A stretch of 64,000 nucleotides of DNA, taken from Rhinopithecus roxellana (taxonomy: Eukaryota > Chordata > Mammalia > Primates > Cercopithecidae). The translations under genes and the position numbers were made by a program. This document shows positions 34,926 to 48,189 of the stretch, piece by piece. How positions within the stretch are numbered: position 1 is the stretch's first letter; every line of letters begins with the position of its first letter. The stretch covers positions 138,049,808-138,113,807 of the forward strand of contig NC_044556.1 of assembly GCF_007565055.1 (NCBI RefSeq), given 5' to 3'. The notes beneath the pieces were generated by a model. That model made no database searches and was not told where the DNA came from. It saw only the letters and a program-made list of their open reading frames with translations.

Positions 34926-37039
34926 AAACTAACTACCAAATTTACTTTTTAAATGTTATCTTTTCCCACAGGCATATTCTAAACAAAATTTACATTTTTC
35001 TAAGTAAAATCCTCACAGAATTATACAGCAAATTTCTCACAACTTTATCTGGGGCTGACAATAAGGTAATGGTTGTAGCAAAAATCAAAAACAACTGTGC
35101 ATCTGAACTCGAGTTACAGATGAAGCTGGTGCAACTCCAAATTGAAGCTCTGCTCAGATTTGTATAATTGAGAGACACAAGAGCTAGTGATTAAAAACTG
35201 AAAGAATAAGAATAACCCAATGTGAATTAGACTGGAACACAGAGAGTGACATTAAAAGCATGGAATTAGGAGGCAAAATGAATGCTCAACAAAGGCTTTT
35301 CACCATTGTCAAGAAAGCCACTGAAATATTCTCTCTGTGGGACATTTGTAGTAATAGCTAGCCTTGTACTAATGGAATAACAATGCATAAAAGTCATAAA
35401 AGAGAACAAAGGTGCAACTTACCAGAAGATATATGCTCAGTATACAAAACTCCAGGAAAAATATGGTCTTAACTACATGCTTCAAAAGGTAGCACATCAA
35501 TCTTTAAATAGAGAATACAAAGTAAATAATTCAGAGAACATTTCTTAAACAGATAAAACAAAGTCATAAGAATAAGAACTTCATTTGCCAGTGTTTCCAT
35601 ATGGAATACTATGGAAAGAAAGGAGAAAATAGAAAGCTTTTATAATTTATGTATTAATAAGAGATATACCCCCGGGTACTTAGATCTTCATATTTCAAAA
35701 GAGGCTTGTATTTGTATAAAGCAGAGCTATCACACAAAAAATATTAGTAAAGTATATCCCTTTCTTTAAATGTGGAGAGAAAAAAAAACTAAAAGGTTGC
35801 TAAAATAACAAGAATTAACATGTTATTTATGTCAATTGAGTATTTCTAATAAAATGGATGGTATTGTTAGTTACTGTATTTATGTCTTTATTCATTTATG
35901 TTTGACAAATTAAACAAACAAAAGGTGGATGGTTACTGGTGACGCAGGCTGGTTTCAACTACAGCTGAATTCACTGCATGTATTATGAGAATCACTGAGG
36001 TGCTTTTGTGCTTTGAGTTTTAATATTGCCACATGAAAATCGGGCATCAGAAAATGTGTCAAATGTTGAAACCATTTCTTTCTGTCTTTCATCTGGTTTT
36101 GTCTCCAAATTGGAGGATGCTCAAAGGACTACATTAAACAAAATTGGGATTTCTATTCTATCCTGACTTCACACTGCTCCTTCCTTAAGGACAGAAAGAG
36201 TTGCAGTCCATTGCAATTTGCATTTGATTTCAATTTAATTTATTTTGGTTTTGCCCTTCTTTAGTTGTAAGCCAGTCAAATAATTAGCTAAATATGAATA
36301 ATATGTCATTTTACATCACAGCTAGCAGAACTTCTACCTCTAACACTGAGACTCACCATCTCTTTCTTCCAAGAGTTACTACTGTGTTATTAGTTGTTAC
36401 ATAAAGCTCTGACTGGCATCAACCTATTTTTCCTGCAGAATTTCAAGGATTGTGGAAAGGCCATATAAAAATACATTTGAAAAATATGCATAATTTAATA
36501 AACATGGAAATGAATAAACAGTTTACATACAAATTAGCATAAGGATACATAAATTTATAGGTAAGTCAATGAATGTAAGTTAAAATAGCACCATATAATT
36601 TGGAAAAAATTAAAAAACATTAATAATTTCCAGTATTACCTTTGTCAAAGAAAATTATCAGAATTTTTTAAAGTTAAAATTTCGTATATTTCTAGACTCA
36701 AAAATCCATACCTAAGATTATCTCCTACTTGCTAAAGAAATAATTAGAATACATTTATTTCAACAAAGTTGTTACTAGCCAGAACTTAAAACAACCTAAT
36801 TAATCTATGAAATTCAGTGCAAAAATAGCTTATGCAATGATTGTAGATAATTAGGTAGAAAACTATAAAAACAAGACAAAATATGTCAATGAAATAAGAG
36901 TAATAATAGATGTCCTGTTAGAAATAATTTTGCCAAAGACGTTCAGAGCTAGGATAAAAAGCCAAGTTTAGAGGGTAATATTTCTATTCAATCCTTCATT
37001 CATTCTTATGACATTAAGGGTGAAGTTTTATTTATTAAT
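34926..37039. other. Unassigned AT-rich stretch
   Basis: No gene. 34930-35170 might be internal sequence of the ERVL element, since it abuts the LTR, but no pol motif is visible. The remainder is unremarkable. Confidence 0.35.
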
Positions 37040-37120
37040 TCATTCATTTTATCATCTATTCACTTTTTAAACTGTTATTTATTACAGGCACTAGACTAGC
37101 TGGTGCTCATAAAAAAGAAA
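37040..37120 (-). mobile_element. L2/MIR-type 3' end fragment
   Basis: 'ttcattcattttatcatcta' ... 'tttattacaggcactagac' resembles the reversed L2 end (ttattgagcacctactatgtgccaggcac). Confidence 0.4.
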
Positions 37121-37589
37121 TTAACTCTTTTGTTTTTTAATTGATAGTTTTTGCAGAGTCTCAGCAACTGCGTTTGGGGCCTATATACAAATTAAGGAAC
37201 AAAAAATGACCTGTCCTTGAAGAATTGCAAAAGGATACCTGTTCTGGGTATATCAATGAGAAGGAAAGGTCTCTTCTGGTAGATGTAACCACATCGCTCA
37301 GGGAACACAATTGGCAAGGAAGGCAGAGGCTGCATTACAGCTCTTGCTTCTGCCCCATTGGCCAGGCACTGTTACGTAGAGCATACCCTGACAATCTTGT
37401 TCAGAGAAACTAGAATGTGGAAGACATTGCTGAAAATATAGAGATGTAATTGAATCCATTTACTTTTATATTTTGTATATAACCTTACTCACATGTGTTG
37501 AAGAGAGCAAATGCATTGGCATGGCAATTAGAAACTATTTCAGAATCTTCTGGATAATTTGGAGTCTGGTTCTCCATCATTGCTCAAGC

Positions 37590-37740
37590 AAGTAACTGTA
37601 CAATGTTTAATGAAAGGTAAGCAATAACTTTGTTCTAGGTTGGGGCTACAGCAGAGCAAAAAATGTTTGTGTGCAGTCTATTTAGAGTTTAAGAGCAGTG
37701 TGAAGACAGCAAAACATGCATTCTAATGACATTGACTGAA
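37590..37740 (-). mobile_element. L2 3'-end fragment
   Basis: 'ttgttctaggttggggctac' then 'agcagagcaaaaaatg' and 'gtgcagtctatttagagttt' match the reversed L2 end (ttctaggtgctggggatacagcagtgaacaaa). Confidence 0.5.
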
Positions 37741-37942
37741 TTGATCAAGTTGTAATAGTAACCGTGATTAAACAAGATAATTTCCACAGTCACTTTGAAA
37801 CTTTTGATATCTCCTGGGGAAAAATATTTTGATGAAACTAACTCTAAACCCTATTTCCTTCCTTTCTCAGTTGTTGTACTCCCTAAGATATGAATTTGAT
37901 AATTGGACAAATTTTGTTGAGTATTGAGGGGGTGGCAAAGAG

Positions 37943-37997
37943 CAAAAAACAAACAAACAAACAAACAAACAAACAAACAAACAAACAAACAAAAAAA
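37943..37997. repeat. (AAAC)n microsatellite
   Basis: About 12 perfect copies of AAAC. A long T tract follows at 38023-38057. Confidence 0.97.
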
Positions 37998-38022
37998 GAC
38001 CTGGTTTGAACAATCTTTAGGA

Positions 38023-38057
38023 TTTTTTTTCTGTTTTTTTTTTTTTTTTTTTTTTTT
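38023..38057. repeat. T-rich tract
   Basis: Two T runs broken once by 'ctg'. No retroelement body attached. Confidence 0.9.
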
Positions 38058-39124
38058 CCACATTGTTCAGGTATGTTATCTAAAGTGTTTATTGGAAAAG
38101 TACTTTTATTTTACTTTATTTTGATTACAGGTTGGTAGTATTATAGAATAATTGAAGATGCAGAAATAGCAAAAGAGCAAAAGGATGGTTACTGAACAGA
38201 AGGAAATCAGTAGCTTTTGTTTCATCAGCAAAGCGAGCTCATTTCAGAAATCAATTATGGCTTGCATACATATCTGTAATCAGTGCTTCTTTAATCTGAA
38301 ATCCTTAATGAACCCCTAAGAATATTGCTTCCTTGTGATGTAATCAATGGAAAGAAGTACATGGTAAACAAGCTTCCTTTCCTTGTATCTTTTATAACTT
38401 ATTAAGAAAAAGTTTTGCATTTTGCGTTTGTTTTAACTTTATGCCATTGTGAGTTTTGGTACTTTGATTGTTTTAAAATAGTCTAAAAAAGGACTTATGC
38501 TGAGACATTGACATTAAATTTTCTCATTAGCCATCAATATACCTAAAATCAGCTTGTGATTTTATACATAAAATACATAAAGAAAACACTTCTGGGGCAT
38601 CTGTTTTATGAATTGTTACATTTACATATTAAAATTGTGCTGCAAATGAAATCAAATGGAATGATAATGATTTTCTTTCAACACTAATAAGAACTGAATT
38701 TTTTTTTACAATTGAATAATTATAGTTCAACACAAAATGAGAAGTAAATTAAAGTTAAAGTTAAAGGAGTCGAGAAGTTTAACAATTCTGTCTACTAATT
38801 CAAGTTACTAGATGGAGAAGAAGCTATAAAGATACAGCTGATAAGAACTCGGCTTAAAAGCTATGCTTTCTCTTTAAATTCACATAAATTAAAAATATCA
38901 ATAAAGAAACAAGGTAAGAATTATTTCATTTCTTTTAATATCTTTATTTATTGAAGCTATGATATACTAAAAAGTAATTAGTATAATTTTTGAGATTCCA
39001 CATTTGTAAATTCAATTTGAGAGGTAGATATGTATGCATATATTTATATATCACTTACAGTATCAAAGTAAATTCAACCCTAACTTACTTTTGTAAATTC
39101 TAGTTAAAAGTAAATTCAAAGCTA
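38058..39124. other. Unassigned AT-rich stretch
   Basis: No gene, no recognised repeat. Confidence 0.4.
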
Positions 39125-39360
39125 AAGCTAATATTTATTAAACATTTACACCATCTAAATATTTTGTACAAATTGACTCATCCTAAGTATCACAATGCTA
39201 TTATAAACTTCATGTTAAAAATGAGAAATCTAAGCACAAAAAGGGGTTAAAAAGTTGCCCAAGATTACACAGTGAGCAAACGGCTCCTTAAAATACCTAT
39301 GCAACTGGACTTCAAGACATTATGTTCCAACCAGGATGCTATTCTTTTGTAACCACAGTA
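39125..39360 (-). mobile_element. MIR, near full length, antisense
   Basis: 'taatatttattaaacattta', 'attttgtacaaattgactca', 'gttaaaaatgagaaatctaa', 'gttgcccaagattacacagt' and 'gagcaaacggctcc' follow the reversed MIR consensus from tail to core. Confidence 0.8.
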
Positions 39361-41200
39361 CAATATTCTCAATATATTACAACAGTGATGTTTTTAGGCA
39401 AACACAGTATTGATGAAAAACATCTTTGACATGAATATCCTGTTTTCATCAAATATTAAACACCATATAGAACCATAAGGCAAACTCCTGAAACTCTTCA
39501 AACTTGCTTTTCATTTTTTTCCCAATAGAGTCAGACATACATAAAGAATCTGTGATTGAATTATTTTTATATACTGCCAAAGCATTTTTCTATACAATGT
39601 TGCTATGGACTAAACTAAAGTAGGTAAATTTCTACATTTTGATGTCCTTTTTGAAGGAAGAAAGAAAAAGGTTTTCTCTTTTAAGCAGTGTATTTGGGTG
39701 ATGGAGACCTGTTAATAGCACTCAGGTCTTATGACTCTTCTGTGGTCCAGGCCCTTGCTATGCCAGGGAAGTTTAAAAAGTTCAAGAGGAATAAGTCTAT
39801 TATAACAGATATTCTTTCACTCTTCCATATAATTGCCTTCCACTTACTGCTTCCTCTTTCCTTTCTCTTCTTTTTCCCTTTTATCTTTTTCAATGTTTTC
39901 TTATAACTTTTTGTTTTCCTTTCCGTTCTACTGGTATTATATCTTAGCTCCTGTGGTGAGTATACAGTATTTGTTTTAGTTGAAACTACATGCAAAGCAT
40001 TACAAAAAATACTGTGATGAATCATGCTGCTTGATAATTTAATTTTGTTCTAAAATAATTATTATTTGGGGACATTTTAAATAAAACTAGTTCTAGTGCT
40101 AAATTCTTTGTATTTGTGAAATAATTTTGATAAGAATATCTTCTTTTTAATAATACACTCTAATAAACACTTTATTGAAGAAAAATAATAGGTTAATCGG
40201 CATCCCAAGGCTTCAGGATTACTTAGTCACTGCACATGAAATAGAACTTAGATTCTCAGCTATTCCTCAACCTGTGATCTCTCTGCTACATTGTTCCATG
40301 GGCACTAAAGGTGAGCTGAATCAATAAAATCACTAAATTGCTATCGTCTGCTAGGTACTCTTCATGTTAACAAAGTTATATATGATATTTCTGCTGTGTA
40401 ATTAGAAGCCACAAATATTATCATCCATAACTCTGAGTTCAGTACAAGTTAGTGTACACTTATTGTACATAGAGGTTTTGAGAATCAGTGAGGGATTCCT
40501 TGCACCAAAATATTTCCATCAGTGCTTCTCTGCAGGCCCTAAAATTAGAGTCATTATTTCTACAGTTGAAGATTTATAAATTTTTGAGAAGTCCCCATGT
40601 CCCTCAACTCATTAGAAACATATTGTTTAATTCTTTAATAGACAGCTAGGACTTTAGTATATACAACCTGAGATGGACACCTGGTAATTTATAGAAGACT
40701 CCACAAAAACTGAGAAAATAACACAGTACAGAAAGGAGAGGAAGAGGTGGGAAGGAGAGGCCCAGAGACAAATTTCATGCTCATCACACTTTTAATTAGA
40801 GCTGATTTAGTTGCCAGTCTTACTTCATGTCTGACTCTTCTCATTGGAGAATAGCATCATTCACTTTTAAAGAATTGTGTAATTCACTTGCTCTCTAGCT
40901 TGCAATCAATACCAGATGTTTTTCTGAATTACTTATCCTTTTTTTTTTTTTTTTTGAAATTGACTGGTATTCTCACAAAGTCCCCGTTTGAAAGTCCTGC
41001 TATCTTAAGGACTGAGCAATGAAAAAGCCAACAGCTTTGTCTATTAGGCTTTCTCTCACTTTCTCTCATTCAGGCATATTCGTGCCTCCGAGTTTTCACA
41101 TTAATTTACTCATTGATCACATTAGTCATTCATTTAAGAAACATATTTTGATCTAGAATATACCATGGGGGGGAAATGAATACTGTTCTTATAATTACAA

Positions 41201-41204
<4 letters not shown>
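39361..41204. other. Unassigned AT-rich stretch
   Basis: No gene. The opposing frames at 39688-39906 and 39729-40025 overlap in low-complexity CT/AG-rich DNA. T17 at 40939-40955. Confidence 0.4.

Positions 41205-41235
<31 letters not shown>
41205..41235. repeat. (CA)n microsatellite
   Basis: About 15 copies of CA. A short (AT)n tract lies at 41271-41286. Confidence 0.97.
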
Positions 41236-41238
<3 letters not shown>

Positions 41239-41286
41239 TCAATTAAAAATACATAAGTATATTTACGAACATATATATATATATAT

Positions 41287-43818
41287 GTGTGTAGACAGAC
41301 GGAGAGATTTGTAAGTTATGGAGCTCAATATGATAATTTTTTGTATCTTCTATGTTATTTGGTGACTCAGGATAAAAGGCATGTCCTTTTGTGAATCTAA
41401 TTGCTATGCCTGCCATTGAGCTGAACTGTTCTGCAGTATCATCTGTCACTAATGCATTCCCCCACTACTTCACCAGGTAACTACCTTCTGCTAATCTAAT
41501 CAAATAATTTAAGCCATGATGCTAATGACTAATGCAATCTTTATGTGGAAATTAACAATCCTAGATATTGTTAGGTTTATCATAGACTCACAGGAGTTTA
41601 AACCTAGACAGCTAAATATGTTCTTACATATTGTCTCCTATAACCACATACTACACATAGAGATAATGATGTTCAGAGGGGTTTTCGTAAGATTGCTGGG
41701 GGCCAGGACAACAATCTGGGTCTCAATTACCAGTTCTTTGGTCATTGAATTAAATTTAAAGCTCTTAGTAGGTCATTTAATTCCTAAGCCCAAAGAGCTT
41801 TCTATGGAGATTTTAGGTATCATGATTGAAAGGCATGTTGGAAAAGAAGAAGGTATTTTTGACTAAAATGGTCTTTAAAATCACACAACATAGAAAACAC
41901 TACTTGCCCTGCTTTCACCAAATATGAGAAGGGTGTATTGTTAGTTTATTAGTTTCTTCTCTTCTGAGAGACACTACCAAGTGCTTCGAATACTGTCCTT
42001 ATTTGAGTTAGTAAACTGCCAAAATACTGTATTTCAGTGTTAATGATCTTACTTATTTTGATGTGATATCTGAATGCAGTTAGTATTGAGGCAGCAGATT
42101 TCCCATACATCTGACTATAGATTAAACCACTGAATTTATTGAACCTCAGTATCTGGGGTTAGGAACTTACTGTCCTACAGGAAAACAAATCTTCAAGTTT
42201 CCTAAATAGAAAAAGGAGTTCACATTTCAATGTAGACTGGCATGTCTTTCTTAAATAGAAAATATGGTCTCTGACATTAAAATGAAAAGTCTGCACACAT
42301 AATATTATTTACACTACAGTAAAATGTTTTGTTGTCAAGCATTACAAATTCAGATTGCATGGCTTCCTTATTGAGTCTGTACTCTCTCTCTGATCAAATA
42401 CTTTTATACCCAGTGTCACTTAAAAGAAGGCAGCATTTGAATCTTTGTGTATTCTCCTAGCAGCTAAACAAGCTTCAAAAGCAAAGCAAGGCAGTGACCT
42501 TGAAATGTACCCTTTGCCATAATAAAATAATGTTTATTTTTTTACCCTGGTAGACAGTTTGCAAGATGTAATATTTCTCTTTTATATTCAGATCCTAAGT
42601 CAGATGCATTTCCTCTGGAAATATTTTTCAAAAGGAGCTTAAGAAAGTTTTCTAAAAAATATAAAAAAAAAAAACATACTTTATACTTTTAAAATTTATG
42701 CCCAAAGCAGCAAAGGTAAGAGTTCAGGATGTAATTAACTTAAAATATACCCTAGAACATATCTGACTCATCATGCTTTAATGAGTATCCATAAGTAGGT
42801 GATCTCTGCAAAAATAAAACAGAATACTGATTACAGCGGCCTTGACTCCTACCTGAATAAAAAATGTGTAGGGTGTATTCCTGGAGGAAGTTTTAATGTC
42901 ACCGAACAGAAATTTCAATTAAAAAAAAAAGAAAAACACTTGGCAATTTAATTTTCTTGGCTTGCCAAGGGGTAAGAAAAAGATAGGTCAATAAGATGTT
43001 AGTATATAGCAAAGAAATAGTTTCTTCCTATCACAGAAATTAAGAAATATAAACCATTCAGTGCTTGTTTAGAATAAAAAGATTTTGTCTCTCACACACA
43101 GAGTAATATTTTATATTTAAAAAACTAGAATTAAGATGGAGGAACTGTGGTCTCATATATACCCACAGATTTAAAATGATACAATTGATGCATTATTTAA
43201 GTTTCATTGTTAGGCAATCTTTCCATAGTTCTTTTTGTAGAAAATACAGTAATATGCATGAGTCCATCAGCATACCCTTGAATACACCCACTGTCTATGC
43301 TGTATCAAGTGTTGGTACTAAGAACTTTTAAATGTTTAGTACATTATGTTTTAAAAATATGGCATTCTTTTATTTGTAATATACACAGCCCTCTACTGGA
43401 AATTTGAAACTTTGGAAATAGAAAATAAAGGAAAGGAATAGAAGGCCAAAATGTAGACAAATGAAATTTATAAAAATTCTTTATCTTCCATCTTATTCTT
43501 GCTGAGCTATTTGAAAAATTATTTTGCCTCAGACATTAGGGAATAGAACCCAGGAGGAGACCTATGGGAATACGACTTCACAAGCCTGTATAAAACATCT
43601 GTTTGAGATACAGAGGTTGATTCATCCCCATAGAAAAGGGAAAAGTAAAGAAAGATCAAGACACAGTAATTATAAGTTTGATGAAATTTTTATTCTATAT
43701 TCCTCTGACAGTTGGCAAGGAAGACTTTTAAGTAAAAGAGATAATTTTAATAGTTCCTAACAAGGGTATTAACAAACAAGGGAACATGGAATTGTATTCC
43801 CATATATTGTTTATCTTT
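41287..43818. other. Unassigned AT-rich stretch
   Basis: No recognised repeat. The 116-codon frame at 41516-41866 shows no domain and its start is arbitrary. A12 at 42664-42675. Confidence 0.4.
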
Positions 43819-43904
43819 GAAGAAAACCTACACTGACACCTAGTAAGAACAGGAATATGCTAGGTATTTCATGCTCTTACTAGGTATCGGTGTAGGTTTT
43901 CTTC
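43819..43904. repeat. 33-bp-arm inverted repeat (hairpin), 20-nt loop
   Basis: Left arm 43819-43851 (gaagaaaacctacactgac...) and right arm 43872-43904 (...ggtgtaggttttcttc) pair with about three mismatches. The loop word aggaatatgctaggtat recurs directly downstream as aggaatatactaggtat at 43913-43929. It is not MADE1, and I know of no matching MITE. Confidence 0.9.
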
Positions 43905-44129
43905 AGAGTTCTAGGAATATACTAGGTATATATTTCACTATCTAATTGGTACAAAATTATTATCAGGCCTTATCAACTCAGTACTTAGAAAATAATAACG
44001 ACTGATATAACTACTTGTTTTTGCAATGTCAAAATCATTGGCAGGAATAAAATAATTGTGTATATTGAATCCATAATCAGACTTTTATAAAACATTTTGA
44101 GTTACTACTATTTACCAGGGAAACTGAAA

Positions 44130-44420
44130 GGTTAAGGTTTGGGCAGCCCCTCATGTTCACCTGCCTATCAAGGAGAGACACAAGCAAATAAATTACTAGA
44201 AATTGTCACCAAATTCTATATAATCACAGAGAAGAAAGTCACTAACTCTAGACCAATCAAGAGTAGCAAAGAAGAATTCACAGAAGTGAGCATTTGAACT
44301 GTTTTAATGTTTGAATAGGAGTTTGGTTCAAAGTTGGCTAACACAGAAAAGATTTTGTGCTGTCATGGCAGCAGGTGTATATTGAGATATGAAGAGGTAA
44401 GGGAGTGGAGAAGGTATGTA
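44130..44420 (-). mobile_element. L2 fragment, antisense internal
   Basis: 'caagcaaataaattactaga', 'gaagaattcacagaagtgag' and 'catttgaactgttttaatgt' match the reversed L2 block (gaggaggtgacatttgagctg). It may continue to about 45060, where similar but weaker wording persists. Confidence 0.45.
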
Positions 44421-45065
44421 ATCATGGTGAGAAAATAAAATACAGATTTCAGAGCAGTCACAGGTGGTTTTGCGATGATGTAAATGATGGTCAACTGAGA
44501 GTGGCAGTGAAACAGCTGGAAAGTTGGTGTGTTTCTCTTTTGTCTTAGCAGTGCGAATGACGGGATGTTGTTGCTATTGAGAATTCAGATAAAGAGAAAG
44601 ACTAAGACAGGGATGTGGAATGTATGAGACTGTGAGGAGATGTGGCATGTAGAATGTCCAAATGACATCAGTAAAAAGAGTAGTAATTTTTCCAAGGTGT
44701 CCCTGGTCTGTAAGTGGGGGTGAGGGTTGTGGGGGAGGAAGTGGTGGGTGGGTAAGGAGAGAGGACTTCTGGTCTACCTTCTCTTACCTCCTGGTGTTTA
44801 CAAATCCTCTGTATGAAGATTACATGACAAGTAAATGAATATTCTGTAAAGACACCTAGGCTATTGGGGAGTTTTTTGGCAAGGAATTTGACAAGCCCAG
44901 TGGAAGACGTTCAGGAGAAATCAATAGTAGTAGAGTGAACCATAATACACCTCTGAAGAATGATTTAAATATGATGGAGATAGGCAGCAAGAGAAGTTTG
45001 ATATGTGCTTGTTGATAGCGGAGAGTATGAAGACTTAATGTTTGAAATATAACTCTCTCTCTCTC
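44421..45065. other. Possible further L2, GT/GA-rich
   Basis: G-rich run at 44704-44760 ('gtgagggttgtgggggagga'). Weak L2-like wording. No gene. Confidence 0.3.
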
Positions 45066-45372
45066 TTTTTTCTTTTTTTGAGACAGGGTCTCACCCTGTT
45101 GCACAGGCTGGACTGGAGTGCAGTGGTAGAATCATGACTTACTGAAGCCTCGACCTCCTAGGCTCAAGTGATCCTTCCACCTCAGTCTTCTGAGTAGCTG
45201 GAACCACAGGCATGTGCCAGCACATCAGGGTATTTTTTTTTTTTTTTTCGTTTTTGTAGAGACGAGGTCTTCCTCATTGCCCAGGCTGATCTCGAACTCC
45301 TAGGCTCAAGTCATCCTCCCACCTTGGGCTCCCAAAGTTTTGGGAGTATAAGAATGAGCCACTGTGACTGGC
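45066..45372 (-). mobile_element. AluJb-like, antisense
   Basis: T-tail next to a CT-rich run, then 'gagacagggtctcaccctgt' ... 'gaagcctcgacctcctaggc' ... 'agaatgagccactgtgactg'. Divergence and the 'tcgacctcctaggctcaag' wording indicate AluJ. Confidence 0.92.
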
Positions 45373-46229
45373 AAAGACTTTTTAATGTATGTAGTTGCTT
45401 TGATGTTTACAGAAACCCCATGATCCTGACCAAAAGAGAATGGTGAATGAGATAAAATTTTAAATTGAAGCATCAATTTATTATCTTCTTTGCCTCTTTT
45501 CTACACAAGTGAGGTCATGGATTTTCTTTTCTGAAATCCTTTTGATGCCCTAGTCTTTATTGTTCTCCCCATTCTCAGAACTCCTGTAGTCAGATATGAG
45601 TATCTTGTCTCACACTGTTCTCTGCTAATTGAATGCCTCAGAAGGTAGTCTTCAAAGTTGTACTATATGTTTTTATTTGCCATAGTGATGAAAGTGATGT
45701 TGAAAACATCACAGCTATTCAGTAAAGACCTGCCTACTTAAGTGGTTTTATGGCATGAGAATACCAAGCTAACGACTGAGTGGTTGGTTGTAGTTTATGT
45801 GAGGGCCTTTTAACTTGTTTCTTCTATGGATGTCTACCTTCATCCCAAAAATGTCTTGCAAAGTCCAATTGATCCTTTTTTATTAATCTAGAAAATTGCA
45901 TTTGCTCAATATTTATACAATTGAATGAACTGGTAAATTTAAATAGTTTGAAAAAGTTTAAAATTATTTCCTAATCTTGAGATATATGCCTCCTGGTACA
46001 GCTACAATAAAGTAGGAGAAAGATAATTAATCCTTATTTAGTATGACTGGATATTAACAAAAGAAGAAAAGGCAGCACTTGAAAAGGAGGTAAATGACTA
46101 GAAAAAAAAAAAAAAAGGAAAGCTATGTATTTATGGACATGCACACACATGTTGATTAAAATAATAAGTTTCCTAGATGGCAAGCAAACCAGTGTTTATA
46201 ACCTGAGGACATTACAATGGTAGAATCTG
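45373..46229. other. Unassigned AT-rich stretch
   Basis: No gene or recognised repeat. Confidence 0.4.
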
Positions 46230-46355
46230 TTTTAATTTAATAAATGCATATTGAGGTCTACCATGTGCTAAACACTCTTTTAGTAACTAAGACATAGTAG
46301 AGAAACAGAAGAAATTCCTGATTACATGAACTGTGTATTTTAGTGAGAATAAATA
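46230..46355 (-). mobile_element. L2 3'-end fragment
   Basis: 'aataaatgcatattgaggtc', 'taccatgtgctaaacactct' and 'aactaagacatagtagagaa' are the reversed L2 end. Interrupted on its right by MER2. Confidence 0.65.
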
Positions 46356-46708
46356 TAGGTTGCCCATCCCTAACCCCAAAATCCAAAATCCCAAATCCTC
46401 TCAAATCCAAAACTTTTGAGAGACATCACTAGTGGAAAATTGCAGACCTGACCTCATGTGATGTGCTGCAGTTGAAATGCAGTCAAAACATTGTTTCATG
46501 CACAAAATTATTAAACATATTGTGTAAAATTACATTCAGACTGTGTGTCTAAAGTGTATATGAAACAGAAATAAATTCCATCTTTAGACTTGGGTTCTAT
46601 CCCTAAGATATCTTATTATGTCTATGCAAATATTTCAAAATCTGAAAAAATCCAAAATCCAAAACACTCTGGTCCCAATGATTTTTGGTAAGGGATACAC
46701 AACCTGTA
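46356..46708. mobile_element. MER2 (TcMar-Tigger non-autonomous DNA transposon)
   Basis: Terminal inverted repeats: left taggttgcccatccctaacc, right ggtaagggatacacaacctg, with TA-type flanks (ata/tata). Inner parts 'aatccaaaatcccaaatcct', 'cctgacctcatgtgatgtg' and 'atttcaaaatctgaaaaaat' match MER2. About 350 bp, so essentially complete. Inserted at the edge of an L2. Confidence 0.85.
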
Positions 46709-47689
46709 TATAATATTATAAATATATAGTTGCATACTTATGAAAATTAAATTTCTATATATATTTCCATAACATAAACTTACATCAAAGAAGTTAGATA
46801 TTTTAAATTTCAACATGATTTTTTCCTAATCACTTTGTGCTATTATTAGTTCTTCACTTTGAAGACTTAAAAAATGTTGAGAGTTTGCAAATTATATAAA
46901 AAATGTTGAGAGTTTGCAAATCATATTACTGCTGTGAATATTATTAGCTATGGGTATCACTGAAAGGAAACTATTTAATTAACTTGTAGATAAATTGATA
47001 GGTCCACAGAGTATTCTCCCCTCTAATTATTTTGGGATCTGTCCTTGTCCTTCATTGTTCTTGAAACTCACTCTCAATTTTTAAAATATAGTCTTTGTCT
47101 CTTTATAAAACCGTACTTTATAATATTGCTTGCTAAAGACTTGCCACTAACATAAATAAAATGTGTTTGTGGAAAAATAGCAAATGATTGCAAAAACCCT
47201 GGCATCCACAAATGTTTAGATTCATTATGGTATCTTTGGTGATGGAGCTTAAGCTATATTTCATGAAGCACATAAATTTGAGGAAATATAACTATGAAAT
47301 CTCAAAACAAGTAGCTTAACTAACTTTTAATCCTCCTTTTAGATGCATGAGTTAAAAAATATTCAATTATTTGAATCATCTGCTTACTACTTTTTAAAAT
47401 TTCTTGTCAGTCCAGTTCTGGATTAGCCTTTTGTTTGATTAATATTCATAGACGTTTCTGTTGGGTGTAAGTTTTATGCCTATTGGAAATTTAAACAGGC
47501 AATTTGTCAGTCATACTTTTCTACCTCCTAGAGTGCAGCAGGTCTGTATACCAATGTGTGCCTTATGCTTTCCGTTCCTGGCTAGTGACACTTCATTCAA
47601 GCATACTGTCCCAAATAGTTATACACACTAACCATTTCTTCACAATTCCACTGTTACTACTTTAAAACAGACAAAACTTCTTTGACATT
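46709..47689. other. Unassigned AT-rich stretch
   Basis: Holds a 29-bp tandem duplication at 46869-46926. Otherwise nothing recognised. Confidence 0.4.
46869..46926. repeat. 29-bp tandem duplication
   Basis: Two copies of aaaaaatgttgagagtttgc plus nine more bases, 46869-46897 and 46898-46926, with one difference. Confidence 0.97.
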
Positions 47690-47696
47690 TTTCTCG

Positions 47697-48189
47697 TAGG
47701 GAAGGAGCCTGAATATTCTCCCTGTAAGTGTGGGTAGGACTGTGAGTATTTCATCTAATAGAGTATGGCAGAAAAGACTCTCTGTGTGTTCTGAGGTTAG
47801 AATATAAAAGACCATGACATTTGCAGTATTGTTTGTGAAGATATTGCTATGGGAGCATTAACTGTTGGAAGAGAACATTTCATGTAAATGCTCCTTATTC
47901 ATTTAATAAGTCTGAGTAAAAGTACAGTGTATGTATTTTTTGTTTCATAAAATTTTAATAATACCCAATGAAAACAGTCTTCTAGCCATCCTTGCCAAGA
48001 AGTTGTCTCAGACACTCTGCAATTGAATAACACCATCGACCTCCACCAATGCCACATGGATTAGAAGCATTTTCCAAGCCCAGTATAATTTGAATTCCAG
48101 ATGTATAAATTTATGCAATATAATAAGATCATTGTTGGTTTAATCCCCTAAATTTTGGGGTAGTTTGTTGTGCAGCATTAGATAACAAG
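47697..48189 (+). mobile_element. MLT1 MaLR LTR (MLT1C/D-like)
   Basis: 'gtgtgggtaggactgtgagt', 'gttagaatataaaagaccat', then 'tccttgccaagaagttgtct', 'caatgccacatggattagaa', 'aattttggggtagtttgttg' and 'gcattagataacaagaacc' are MLT1 hallmarks. The middle (about 47850-47960) does not fit and may be an insertion or strongly diverged. Confidence 0.75.

Noticed and set aside
34643..35167. 174-codon plus-strand open frame
   Set aside because: Its first half is the antisense of an ERVL-type LTR and its second half is AT-rich DNA. No recognisable domain.
37851..38124. CLFV and KQTN repeat-containing frames
   Set aside because: Both are translations of the (AAAC)n repeat.
43819..43904. MADE1 or miRNA precursor
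   Set aside because: The arms do not match MADE1 (ttaggttggtgcaaaag). A miRNA was considered because of the hairpin, but there is no evidence of expression or conservation, so it is listed only as an inverted repeat.
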